A program made the translations under genes and the position numbers. The notes beneath the pieces were generated by a model. It searched no databases and was not told the DNA's origin. It worked only from the letters and a program-made list of their open reading frames with translations. Below, piece after piece: positions 23,723-35,580 of a stretch of 64,000 nucleotides of DNA (position 1 is the first letter of the stretch; the number at the start of each line of letters is the position of its first letter). The stretch is from Oxyruncus cristatus. Taxonomy: Eukaryota > Chordata > Aves > Passeriformes > Cotingidae. Location: contig VXAY01004948.1 of NCBI GenBank assembly GCA_013399855.1, forward strand, positions 2,695 to 66,694, in the 5' to 3' direction.

Positions 23723-26700
23723 GGAAGATTATAGGTATGTCTCAAGAGTATCCTAATTAGAAGCTGAATTTAGAAGTTACTGTTGCTAAAAATTGCATTT
23801 TGTGGGGAAAAAAAAAAAGCCAACATCTCAGTTCCTGAAAATTTTTATTCTCTTAGTTTTCAAAAAAACTCCCTGCATTCTCCTAAATTCCAAGTCATCT
23901 GTTTATGCGTGCATGAAGAAAGGGCATTTTTCTGCAATATGATAATGGCTTTTCTTTAGAATCCAGTCAGATTCCTGTGTTTTGAAGAATGAATTAGAAG
24001 CATTTTTTTGTGGTCATTTACATGATGTTAAAAGTAAGTTGTTTGCACAAAGATACTAGCTCAATAAAAACCATCTGCCTCAAGGTTTTTACTTTTGTAT
24101 GGATAGGGATATAATTCAGAAGAGATGCACTTGTTACTCCTGGTTGTAGAAATCGGTATGATCTCCAGGTTCCTTTTTGAGTATAATCCCATTCTTTTTG
24201 ACCACAATCCTATCCATTAAAAATGTTTATGAGATTGCCTAGGTAGACATTGAACTGTTTTTAAAACGTGTGTTTTTAATTCTGCTTACTGTACCTTTCA
24301 GGTGTTTTGCAACCAGGCTACAGTGTAATAAATAAATAAATAAATAAATAAAACAAATAAAAGTTTAATGTACCCTTAGTGGTAGAATTGGAACTTTTCT
24401 CTGCCCCTAGAAGCATAAAAACCATTTGGGGCAGGACTAACTGGCTAATGCTTTGCCTGATGGATAGATGTTTAATAAATCTGTTCAATAACCTGGCTAC
24501 ACCTCTATAAAAAAAAACCCTCACCAGTAAATGGGCATTTTTTTGAGAGGGGGCACTACTAATTTCTTTATGAAAAGCCATCCAAGGGCTCACCACTTCT
24601 GCATAAGTTTGACTAAAACTAGAGCCAATGCAAGTAAATGGACTATTTACAGGACTATTTACAGTAAAGCAGCCCTAAATGCATTTCCTAGTTTGGTGCT
24701 ATGGTATTGTTCTGACTGCTATGTTAGTCTTTTGTGCTGACTGCTTACCCTCACTCTGGATGATCTGCCACACACTGTCCCTACATCTTCTTGGGTTAGA
24801 ATGAGTATATAATTTCTGGAGTTTTCTCTAATACTGTGGAAGTGGAGAAGTTCAAAGCAAAGCCCACCTCACATGCCCCTCTCCCTTCCACTCACCATTG
24901 GTAGCAATCTATCTCTCCCCAGAAAAATGCTGCAAGGTCACTGGCCATCTGCCAGGACAACCTATTCCTAGGGGAGCTTGAGAAAAAGACAAGTCCCTGA
25001 GATAACCTTGCATTATCACCCTGTGCCCTGGGTTGGGATCCCCTGAGGACCTGGAGATTTCTTCTTCTTCCATGAGATGAGGACAACTGGTGAAAAAGAA
25101 CTTGGTTGAAAAAGAGGCAGAGACTCTACTCAGCCTTGTCCAAAGCCATGATGGTGTTGCAGCACTAGGTGAGATCACAATACTTTCATTTGGTATACAG
25201 ATTGTGAAACACGCACACAGCTTTGCACCCTTACTTCTCCAGATAAGAACTTGATTAAAAGTTTGTTTCTGAGTGAAAAAAAAATGTCTTTGATGTGTAA
25301 AGACAGAATGCAAGACTGTCACTTACTATACTTTTAAAAGAACATGTGGTAACAGTGAAACAATTGTATTCTATTTATTCTACCATTTCTCATACTTATG
25401 CTGGACTAAATAAATTACTGTCAACTTCAAGAGTGTAAAAATCATGACTCAGGTCTTTAAAAATGCCATGAACTTCAAAGGGTATATTTTCTTCGCCTTA
25501 TGTTCTTGACCCATCAGAGATCACATTTTTAAACTTTTCTCCATAAGTAAAGAATAAGAATTATGTATTTCTTGTTTTGTTTTTTAAATTATTTAACTCA
25601 ACCCTTCCCACCACAAATAATATGAAGCTTGCTAAAATCTTGAGGATTTGCAGTATTTTAAGGAACTGTAGTTTTTCGGTACTCCAGCCTTGTTTCTACT
25701 GTAATATTCTACGCTGAAGAAAACTGGAGGACTGTTGCAAAACACAGCTTCTATTTAATCTACCTTCCCTCTTACTGCCTTGCAGCAGGGAAAGTATGTT
25801 GGTGCATCATGCAGAGTGAAAACTGTAAATCCAGTTTTCAGGCACCTGGGGGGACTCTTCTGTGCTCTGACCCAAACCGATGAATTGTTTGGAAGTTAGC
25901 CTCAAGCTTTCATGTCACATCTCCCAGAGCTTGTCAGAAGCCTAATCCTGGCTGCCACTTTCTGCTTACATTCTGAGTTCTGGAAGGCAAGCAAATGGTG
26001 AGAATCTTTCTCTGTGTTCACAGGGAGAAAACAAGAATAAAGGCCCCAACTTGAGAAATGTGACTGAAGTACATGGTCAAGACACAAAATACATAATGCA
26101 ACAGAGAGAATTTTTTTTTAAATGTATTTTTAAGTTGTTAGTCACTAAAATGTTTAAAAATCCTAAAATTTTGGTATGTTTGTCAACTTCTATTTTGGGG
26201 GGAAGAGAACAATATTGTTTACAGCTCACTTTACTGAAATCCCAGTCGGTATAGTGTTTGTCCCCAGTATTCAAGCCATTACAAATCACTGGCATTTTAT
26301 ACTATTTTCTTACAGTTGTTCTTTTTTCTTTGATAAGTTGAAGTCCCATCTCAGTTCTAATTTTGCATATGACACAAACTGAAGCCAGCATTTCTTAATA
26401 ATTTTTTTAAAAGTCCATATGAAATTGCTTTACACCCAGTGGAAAGCTAAGTGTAGCACTGTCAGACAAATGGAGTTTCTGTCACCAAAACCAACTTTCC
26501 AGTAACCCTTTCTTTAGTCAGTTTCATAAACAACATTTGGTCCCATTTAAAATTTTAGATTTCATTTCACGAGGATTTATGACAAGAAGTTCTTTGGCCT
26601 CAGGACACAAAGGAGCACACTCCAAAATTTGCCTTCAGGACTTTGTTTTTTCAACCTCTCTTCCTCATTGAAATAAATCAGCAGTGACTGACACTATTTT

Positions 26701-27135
26701 GGATTTCAGTTTAGATTTCTCATTTGGGTTACTGCAGAATTGTGGGTGTGGATTAACAACCTGATACCAGCAATTATTTATTATTTTGAGGATTAGTTGT
26801 GCTGGGACATTCCAAGGTGAGTTAAAAGACCTACTTTGGTTCTCCACCTGTAGTGTTTGTAGGCAAAAGAACAATGTGTATATATCTTCTTTATGGGATG
26901 AGAGGAAACGGCCTCAGTCCGTACCAGGGCAAATTTTGTAATATTTTTATCTTTTTTCAGTTACTCCTAGCTCACTCTCACAATAGCACTGTCCAACATT
27001 TGTGTCGAGTCTTATGGGTATATACCCAGTTTATTTGGGTTATTTTTAGTAGATGTTTGTTCTTTTGACAGCCACATGTGTTGACAATATGTTCTAATTA
27101 TAAAAGAAGTTTTATCAGGCCAAATCTAAACCCTA
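23723..27135. other. AT-rich unique DNA, no gene established
   Basis: It holds the (TAAA)6 microsatellite at 24329-24352. A minus-strand frame of 137 codons (24909-25322) is the longest outside recognised repeats, but it shows no domain, signal or compositional bias and I do not call it a gene. No transposon recognised. Confidence 0.6.
24329..24352. repeat. (TAAA)6 microsatellite
   Basis: Six uninterrupted TAAA units, followed by the degenerate AACAAATAAAAG. On the minus strand it produces a spurious FYLFIYLF-type tail in a short open frame. Confidence 0.97.
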
Positions 27136-29249
27136 CCGTTTTAATTCATTTTTGAGGACCAGCTGTTCAAAGAAAAATGAGAATAAAATTACTTCAGTAG
27201 TTTTAGAATATTTAGAATACTTCTGAGCATGGATTTTGTAAAAAAGACCGAATCTCCAGAAAACTGTCTTCTATAGTATGTAGTGACTACTTGTATTGCT
27301 CAATATAATGTAGATAGCTACTTTGTTGTTGCATATCTATGAGCTTGAGGAAAGTGTGTGTCCCTTGAGGATGTAAACAGTTCAATCTAGTGTATGCACC
27401 CCAGATTGTGAAAAACTGCATTGCAGAATGAATTGGGCCTTAAACATATGACATTTCAAGCATATTTCTGCTTGAAATATTGATTGTCAGACGTGGTCCA
27501 CCAAAGTTTAAACGCTGTGATAGATCAGTTTGCTGATAGGTTGGCTCAGTTATGGCTAATATTACCTGTTTTGATGAGCATCCTGCCAGAAAAACCTTAT
27601 TAAGGAAGTATAAGCTTTTAAAATTGTATACTCTTGAGTCTTAACATGTTGATGTTAGGCAGTTCATGGCACAGGATGGACCATGATGTTGTGCTGCTAC
27701 TGGAAAGAGCATTAACTAGGAATGCTCCTTTGACTTTAAGACTTTTATGATCTACCCATTTGATATGAGAAACAGGCAATCAGGCTTCTGTATATTTTAA
27801 AGTAATTCGGCTTTGCAGTTTCTTTTACTTAACCATGCATTAAAACATGCTGTTGTTTTCACTTCAACAGTACTGAGACTCCCAGCCAGATGCTTTCACT
27901 CTATTTTGGGATGCATAATCAAAACATCATCTCTGCCATAAACAGAAACCTACTTGTGGTCCTTAATCAATCTGTTAATGAGGAAACATATTATTTATTT
28001 CAAATGAACTATGCCCAATATTAGATCCAAGATGAAAACAAAAGCATGCAAAAAGTAAACGATACTACTAATGATTTGCTGAACCACCTAAAACGCTGTG
28101 TATTAATTCACAGTCTAATGTGTTGATGTTAATATCTTTATCTGTCAGTCAACAGTCACATTCTGCTGTGAATTTTGTGCATGATCTGTGACTGAATGTA
28201 AGCACTGACAGCCTGATAGATGGCTGAACTGTAGATAATAGCAATAATTTATCTAATCAGACCTGATATTTTTAATATCAACTTCATAAAATTGGTGTTG
28301 TAATCCAGCTACTACTTTCAATATTCAAATACTGTTTCACTGGGATCAAAAGTTGACAGATAAATGAAGGAAACAAGTGTCTACTTTGAAGCAATTAATC
28401 TAGGAATTGCTTTATGTATTTGCTACTCTGTGCTAACAACATTTTTAGACTCTTATGAGTAGCTTGAGAGGTATTCAATCTACATTCAGTCTCATGAACA
28501 GGTATTAAAACCAATTTTTTTCACCAATTTTTTTCTTTCTTCAAAGAAATTGAAGAAGGACAGCATTATCAGAGTTCCTTAGCCCATCTTACATAAGAAA
28601 AAACATCGGCTGAAAAAACCAAACTTTATAAACATGAAGTTAGTATGATACACAAGGCTGTTATGGACCAGAATTCGCTTGTGATTTAGGAAGTCACCTG
28701 GGTGTCCCAAACAGGTTTACTATATAAACTCCTTGAATTCTAAGTACCTTCTCACATTTGGCACACTGGGTGCTGTAACACACATACTGTTTATAGGGAC
28801 TAATTTCTTAGTTTCCAGAGTGAGTTTTGAAACAGACCTGTGTATTGGACTGTCGTGTTTTAAGCCCAACTGGAACTTAAGCATCATGCAGCCACTCGCT
28901 CAATCCCATGTCTCCTTCCCACCCCTGGTGGAATGGGAATGAGAATCAAAGTAAAACTTGTATGCTGAGATAAGAAGAGTTTAATAATTGAAAATAAAGT
29001 AAAATACAGGAGTAATGGTAAATGATAATAGTAATAATAATACTAAGGAAAAAACAGGTGATGCACAATACAGTTGTTCACCAGTCGCTGATAAATGCCA
29101 GAGCCCCCTTCTGAAACTTGGATCTGGTCCGATTTCAGGTAACTTCCCCTAGTTTTCATACTGGGTATGACATTCTCTGGTGTGTAATATCTCTTAGGTC
29201 AGTTCTGGTCACCTGTCCGAGCTATGCTCCCTGCAAGATTCTTTTGCAT
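27136..29249. repeat. Tandem 2.1-kb segment, copy 1
   Basis: This 2114-base segment recurs at a constant offset of 2115 bases (29251-31364). By eye I find only two differences: T at 29092 versus C at 31207, and T at 29112 versus C at 31227. The constant offset from start to end means no net insertion or deletion. Copy 1 ends inside an LTR (28851-29249) directly before a single N. The segment has no gene; its 69-codon frame at 28733-28942 is repeated identically at 30848-31057 and is partly LTR. Confidence 0.98.
28851..29249 (-). mobile_element. Truncated LTR at end of copy 1
   Basis: It contains the first 399 bases of the LTR that is complete at 30966-31569, starting TGTCGTGTTTTAAGCC and cut by the N at 29250. 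The truncation coincides with the copy boundary rather than with any LTR feature. It therefore belongs to the duplication or assembly event and not to the biology of the element. Confidence 0.85.
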
Positions 29250-29250
29250 N
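29250..29250. other. Single N between the two tandem copies
   Basis: One ambiguous base separates copy 1 and copy 2. Some scaffolding programs write a single n when the estimated gap is zero or negative, which would fit two overlapping contigs. The base aligns with A at 27135 and A at 31365, so if it is a real base it is most likely A. Confidence 0.95.
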
Positions 29251-31364
29251 CCGTTTTAATTCATTTTTGAGGACCAGCTGTTCAAAGAAAAATGAGAATA
29301 AAATTACTTCAGTAGTTTTAGAATATTTAGAATACTTCTGAGCATGGATTTTGTAAAAAAGACCGAATCTCCAGAAAACTGTCTTCTATAGTATGTAGTG
29401 ACTACTTGTATTGCTCAATATAATGTAGATAGCTACTTTGTTGTTGCATATCTATGAGCTTGAGGAAAGTGTGTGTCCCTTGAGGATGTAAACAGTTCAA
29501 TCTAGTGTATGCACCCCAGATTGTGAAAAACTGCATTGCAGAATGAATTGGGCCTTAAACATATGACATTTCAAGCATATTTCTGCTTGAAATATTGATT
29601 GTCAGACGTGGTCCACCAAAGTTTAAACGCTGTGATAGATCAGTTTGCTGATAGGTTGGCTCAGTTATGGCTAATATTACCTGTTTTGATGAGCATCCTG
29701 CCAGAAAAACCTTATTAAGGAAGTATAAGCTTTTAAAATTGTATACTCTTGAGTCTTAACATGTTGATGTTAGGCAGTTCATGGCACAGGATGGACCATG
29801 ATGTTGTGCTGCTACTGGAAAGAGCATTAACTAGGAATGCTCCTTTGACTTTAAGACTTTTATGATCTACCCATTTGATATGAGAAACAGGCAATCAGGC
29901 TTCTGTATATTTTAAAGTAATTCGGCTTTGCAGTTTCTTTTACTTAACCATGCATTAAAACATGCTGTTGTTTTCACTTCAACAGTACTGAGACTCCCAG
30001 CCAGATGCTTTCACTCTATTTTGGGATGCATAATCAAAACATCATCTCTGCCATAAACAGAAACCTACTTGTGGTCCTTAATCAATCTGTTAATGAGGAA
30101 ACATATTATTTATTTCAAATGAACTATGCCCAATATTAGATCCAAGATGAAAACAAAAGCATGCAAAAAGTAAACGATACTACTAATGATTTGCTGAACC
30201 ACCTAAAACGCTGTGTATTAATTCACAGTCTAATGTGTTGATGTTAATATCTTTATCTGTCAGTCAACAGTCACATTCTGCTGTGAATTTTGTGCATGAT
30301 CTGTGACTGAATGTAAGCACTGACAGCCTGATAGATGGCTGAACTGTAGATAATAGCAATAATTTATCTAATCAGACCTGATATTTTTAATATCAACTTC
30401 ATAAAATTGGTGTTGTAATCCAGCTACTACTTTCAATATTCAAATACTGTTTCACTGGGATCAAAAGTTGACAGATAAATGAAGGAAACAAGTGTCTACT
30501 TTGAAGCAATTAATCTAGGAATTGCTTTATGTATTTGCTACTCTGTGCTAACAACATTTTTAGACTCTTATGAGTAGCTTGAGAGGTATTCAATCTACAT
30601 TCAGTCTCATGAACAGGTATTAAAACCAATTTTTTTCACCAATTTTTTTCTTTCTTCAAAGAAATTGAAGAAGGACAGCATTATCAGAGTTCCTTAGCCC
30701 ATCTTACATAAGAAAAAACATCGGCTGAAAAAACCAAACTTTATAAACATGAAGTTAGTATGATACACAAGGCTGTTATGGACCAGAATTCGCTTGTGAT
30801 TTAGGAAGTCACCTGGGTGTCCCAAACAGGTTTACTATATAAACTCCTTGAATTCTAAGTACCTTCTCACATTTGGCACACTGGGTGCTGTAACACACAT
30901 ACTGTTTATAGGGACTAATTTCTTAGTTTCCAGAGTGAGTTTTGAAACAGACCTGTGTATTGGACTGTCGTGTTTTAAGCCCAACTGGAACTTAAGCATC
31001 ATGCAGCCACTCGCTCAATCCCATGTCTCCTTCCCACCCCTGGTGGAATGGGAATGAGAATCAAAGTAAAACTTGTATGCTGAGATAAGAAGAGTTTAAT
31101 AATTGAAAATAAAGTAAAATACAGGAGTAATGGTAAATGATAATAGTAATAATAATACTAAGGAAAAAACAGGTGATGCACAATACAGTTGTTCACCAGT
31201 CGCTGACAAATGCCAGAGCCCCCTTCCGAAACTTGGATCTGGTCCGATTTCAGGTAACTTCCCCTAGTTTTCATACTGGGTATGACATTCTCTGGTGTGT
31301 AATATCTCTTAGGTCAGTTCTGGTCACCTGTCCGAGCTATGCTCCCTGCAAGATTCTTTTGCAT
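29251..31364. repeat. Tandem 2.1-kb segment, copy 2
   Basis: Near-identical to 27136-29249 (two C/T differences seen). Downstream it continues without a break into the rest of the LTR, so this copy has the natural right flank, whereas copy 1 has the natural left flank. That is what two overlapping, unmerged contigs would show, but a true tandem duplication gives the same pattern. Confidence 0.98.
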
Positions 31365-31569
31365 ACCTCCTCACTGGAAGAGCGTGGGACAAGGAAAAAA
31401 AAGAGCCCTTCACTCAGGATAAACATGACATAGCAAAAAAACAAAACATCAGTGTGTTATCAACACCATTCTCATTCCAAATCCAAAATTACAGCAAATT
31501 ACCAAATCCAATGTTACAGCATTGTAACAGCTACTGAGAAAAAACTCTACTCTAGCTGAAACCAGGATA
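30966..31569 (-). mobile_element. Solo endogenous-retrovirus LTR, complete
   Basis: About 604 bases from TGTCGTGTTTTAAGCC to CTGAAACCAGGATA, flanked on both sides by GGAC (30962-30965 and 31570-31573), a plausible 4-base target duplication. GCAGCCACTCGCTCAATCCC, GGTGATGCACAATACAGTTG, CCTCCTCACTGGAAGAG and GTGTGTTATCAACACCATTC match a bird LTR family related to that at 20395-21018. On the minus strand ATTAAA is followed by a T-rich stretch, fitting minus-strand sense. No viral genes flank it, so it is a solo LTR. The 98-codon frame at 31137-31433 lies within it and is not a gene. Confidence 0.85.
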
Positions 31570-34432
31570 GGACTGACAGCTGTATAACTTTTAATGCATT
31601 TAAAGTATCTAAAACCAAGTATAAATTTATTAGCTGCCAAGAATATTTAGGTTCATCTGTAATATATTTGTTCTGGTAACATTGATTAAAAAAAACAAGA
31701 AGAGAGGCCACTTCAGGTTAGGAGAGAGGTAACTTAGGGTTATGGGAGCCCTCAGAATAGGAAGTACACAGCTTATATTTAAAGCAAAAAAAACCCCACA
31801 TACAAGCAAGTAAAAGTTCATTGCTTTAATTTCAGACTTTTATAGGGGTATAGACTATAGTCTGAGGAAAGAAAAGTTGGGTCTGCATAGAAACTAACAA
31901 AAGAAGATGGGATTCAATGAAAAAAAAAAAAGGGGGATTGTTGGGGCTAACTTTTATCAACCAAATATAACTGATTTTCCTAAAAAAACCCCAACATTTT
32001 TTATGCATTATCCAGGGAAACTGTTGATAAGTATGGGATAGGTTTCTTCAAGAAAAAACAAAGTTAGAAAGATAAGGAAATGAGTGAAGCTGAAACAACA
32101 GTAGGTCATGCAGGAATGTACTGTTCTGGACTGAATTACTAAATGAATTTTGGGTTTTGTTATCTGATTTGTTTGCAGAATAACAGAATTAATGCTACTG
32201 TAGGTAGCATGGTGATATTGTAATCAAATTCTTTGGAAGTAAGAATTCATTATTCCACTGAATGGAAGAAAGACAAGCTCAGGTTCTTACCTGAGGACTT
32301 TTCAAGATGATCAGGGTAACAGAGAATGTTTCATACAAGAGCTTGACTTCCTTAGTTCAACTGAATGATCGTGAAAGAGGATCTCTAAGTACTCGCTGTG
32401 TACATAAAAAGGAGGAGGAAGAGGTATTTAATCTTAAAAAAAAACCCAACCTTGGCAGTGTGGAAGGAAATTGGTATGGGCTGACTATGATATGAAAAAT
32501 TACACAAATGAAATTTTTAATCAGCTTTCCAACAGAATATTCTTGACAAACATCAAGATTATTTTTAAGACAGTTTGAGCATGTTTGAGGTATGACATGG
32601 TATGAAGGGTGGCTAAATGTTTCCCCAAATGGCTTGTCACTATCCTGTGACTGTTATGTTGACTGCATGAATTTGTTTACCTTCTAAGGTGATTCCAACA
32701 TGCCTAGTCTTATCCTTTAGATTGAAGTTTATGAGTAATAGTAGTATGTGGTACTCAGTGTTTCAGCACATGATTGATGAAGGGATTTGGATTCAATAGT
32801 ATGTCTTTCTCTTTACCAGCTGTCTCAGCTAATCTTATAAAAGATAACCCATATCTGTACAAATTTTCCTCTCCTACCTAAACTCAAGGATTGCAAAACT
32901 TACTTGCGTATATTTACTCTGCACTTGTGAGTATTTTGTAGAATAAGCAAATCTACATAACTAATGGTCATGCCGTGATTTGTTTTGTCAGTAAATAAGA
33001 ATTCATTCTGTATTGCTCTCAATCTGGTGAAAGGCTTGAACACTAAGCACATTGCAAGTTTTTCAAAAATATAGTTAGCTATGGTGCACTGCTTACTGTA
33101 ATTAATGCTCTTTTGCCAGTGTGGAAATCCCCAAGTTTCTCCAAGATAACACTAATGTTTCTAATTTTGTCTAGCAGTACAAAAATATTTTTGAGACTGA
33201 GATCTAATTAAAATCTGTGGGCTCTTTGATATGAAGCAGATCAAAGTTAAATTTGGTATTCTTAGCATCCAGCTTTTTTTTCGCTTTCCGAATGCACCAT
33301 TCTACTGTCTGAAACTATTTTGCAGAAGTTCAGCAGACCTTCTCTGTTTGAAGATTTTTTTTCTACATCATTTGAAGTCTCTGACACTTTGTTAGGCTCA
33401 ATGGGATAGATAACATGTGTGCACTGGGATTTATACATAAATAGAGTAAGAAACAGGATAAGGCATATCCTCAAATAATGTAAATCAGCAGTGAAACACT
33501 GCAGTTCAAGTGATTAATAACTGCTGAGAGTACTGCCTAATGGCTTTTACATAGGAAAACTCATGCACACTGATAAGTAATCTTTACTATTTGGAAGGAC
33601 TGAAAAAAGGATAATATAAGTGAAGGTGTCCTTATATAACCTGAAATACTCAATCTTTACTACCAGCAGCTGGAAGAACTATTCAGAGCTAAATTTTCAT
33701 AGCATCCAACTGTGGGAAATGTTGTCCTTTGCCTGAAATGTCATTTCAGCTTCCAGGATAGTTGAAAATATTGATGCTTCAGTGAATCAAGATCTCTTTT
33801 TGCTTATCATGACTACTAGATATGATCTGTATTAGACTTTGCTCAAGCATTGTGAAAGATGTTTTCTGGCTAGTTTAAAATACAGAGCAGGCAGATAAGG
33901 AAATTGCTGCATTTTGCTGTTCAGTTCAATGAAGAGTCTTACCAAAATACATATTAAAGTAGGACAATCTGATTGAAAGGAAAAGTTAATTAATTAATTA
34001 AAATGCTTATATCCTGGACATCAGATATGGAGAGTAGATGAAGATGCTATTTGTACTAAATTCTTCTTTTCCCAGTTTTTCTGTTAGTAAGTTAGACATC
34101 TAGCATGAAGTGATCTCCCTAGCATACAGAGGTCATGGTACTTTGAACACAGTTTCAGTTTTAACAGCAGTAGAGTCCCAGACCTGTGCTTCTTGTTTGC
34201 AGAAATAAAACAAAACCAAGTGTCAAGTTCCCCTGCCCCAGATGCTTCTCAAGTGGTAAGGTTAATGATTTATTTTTTTGTTCTTGTCAGGGGTGTTATT
34301 TGTACAAATCTTTTCAGATAAAAGCTACAACCCAATGTAGCCCCTTAAGACGTCATAAGTTTCAGACTCTTCATGTATAGATTAATCTGTCTCCTTCCTT
34401 CTTGCCCTTCTCTCTCCCACCCTGCCCCTGAG
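31570..34432. other. AT-rich unique DNA, no gene established
   Basis: Contains an A12 run near 31920 and a TTAATTAATTAATTAA run at 33986-34001. A long pyrimidine tract (about 34389-34430) precedes the candidate exon at 34433. No transposon recognised. Confidence 0.6.
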
Positions 34433-34673
34433 AAAAAGCCTTCCCAGGAGCCAGACTCAGCACCATGCCTCGGTCTTTAGATACTGACTGTTGGACAAAG
34501 CCAGATCTGCCAGACTGCCTGAGGCAAGCTCTATGTACTCTACATGAAAACAGAGTGAATTTGGAGGAGTTTTGCATACTTGGTCTGATTCGTTGTGATT
34601 TTGTATTGGCTGAAAATCAAGCAAGTGCCAGTCCTTCAACACTCCAGCAAGGAAAAGAAAATTTGTGGAGCAG
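34433..34673 (+). other. Candidate protein-coding exon (unproven)
   Basis: A pyrimidine-rich stretch of about 40 bases ends CCTGCCCCTGAG at 34432, a strong acceptor shape. The interval ends CAG before GTAAAAG (donor GT at 34674-34675). ATG at 34465 lies in the favourable context CAGCACCATGC. Its frame is open from the acceptor to the donor and hits TAA immediately if unspliced, so splicing would be needed to extend it. The encoded segment starts MPRSLDTDCWTKPDLPDCLR, has 5 cysteines in about 70 residues and no domain or signal peptide I recognise. It could be a chance arrangement or a lncRNA exon. Minus-strand frames are also open here, which weakens the case. Confidence 0.25.
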
Positions 34674-35580
34674 GTAAAAGTTGTGACTCTTCCTAACAGG
34701 TTCTTTCTGAGCAATTTAGAAACAGCATGAATACTGCAGCATTTGGTTCTGCATTATCTCACTTGTAGATACTCTGCTGCTTAGTGTAGTCTACAGTCAC
34801 AGTCATGAGTAAAATCATTAGGTAGACCACAGAATCTGAATCAAGGATCTGCAAAAACATATTGTGTGGCATAAAAAAAGATTAACCTTTCCTTTGCAAA
34901 TACTGAGTGAAGAGATGTTTGTTAAGACTCTTCCCTCATTGATTGTTTTGGCTCCTTTATGGGTCCCCACGCTTTACTCAAAATTTACAATTCTGATTCT
35001 CTTCTGAAACTGGAGGTGTCAGTGCGGAGAAGAAAATCAGTATCTGTGACACTTAATGTACAAAACTGTGTGTGGGTTTTTTGTTTGTTTCCTTGTTGTT
35101 TAGTTTATTTGTCTGTTTGGAATTTTTTTCTTACCTATTATGCAGGAATTAAGGGCCTCTTAGAGGGCCTCAAGTTCTAAGAGTCTTTGGCATTTAAGAT
35201 ATCCTTATTGCTGTTTTCCCTTGGTTAGACATTGAGGTGCAGATATACTGTAGCAGCTCATGGAATTGAGGAGACTCTTCTTCAGCCACGATAGAAATTG
35301 AAGCTGAATATTGCTTTCTTCTTAATTTAAATATTTGCTGCTACTGTGCCAGTTGAGTCTCTATTTTTCAAGACAAAACCCAGGCTCATCAGACACTCTC
35401 AGATTGTAATGTTGATCAGTAACAGAATAGTATAGTTGTTTTAAGTTTATTGGTGAAGAAGAAGAATGATGTCAACAGCCCATGTTCAATGTCTTTGATG
35501 GATAGATTAATCCACAGAAGATTTAGCTGCTTCCAAACACTTTACTCTTGCAGTCATTATCTTGCAAAACTAAGTCACCA
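34674..35580. other. Unique DNA, no gene seen
   Basis: Short reading frames only (at most 73 codons); no recognised repeat up to the CR1 copy. Confidence 0.6.

Noticed and set aside
24909..25322. 137-codon minus-strand open frame, the longest outside recognised repeats
   Set aside because: No domain, signal peptide, conserved motif or compositional bias; no splice or promoter context. One frame of this length is expected by chance in 64 kb read six ways.
28733..31057. Two identical 69-codon frames as a duplicated gene pair
   Set aside because: They are the same sequence in the two tandem copies, and part of the frame lies in the LTR. No coding evidence.
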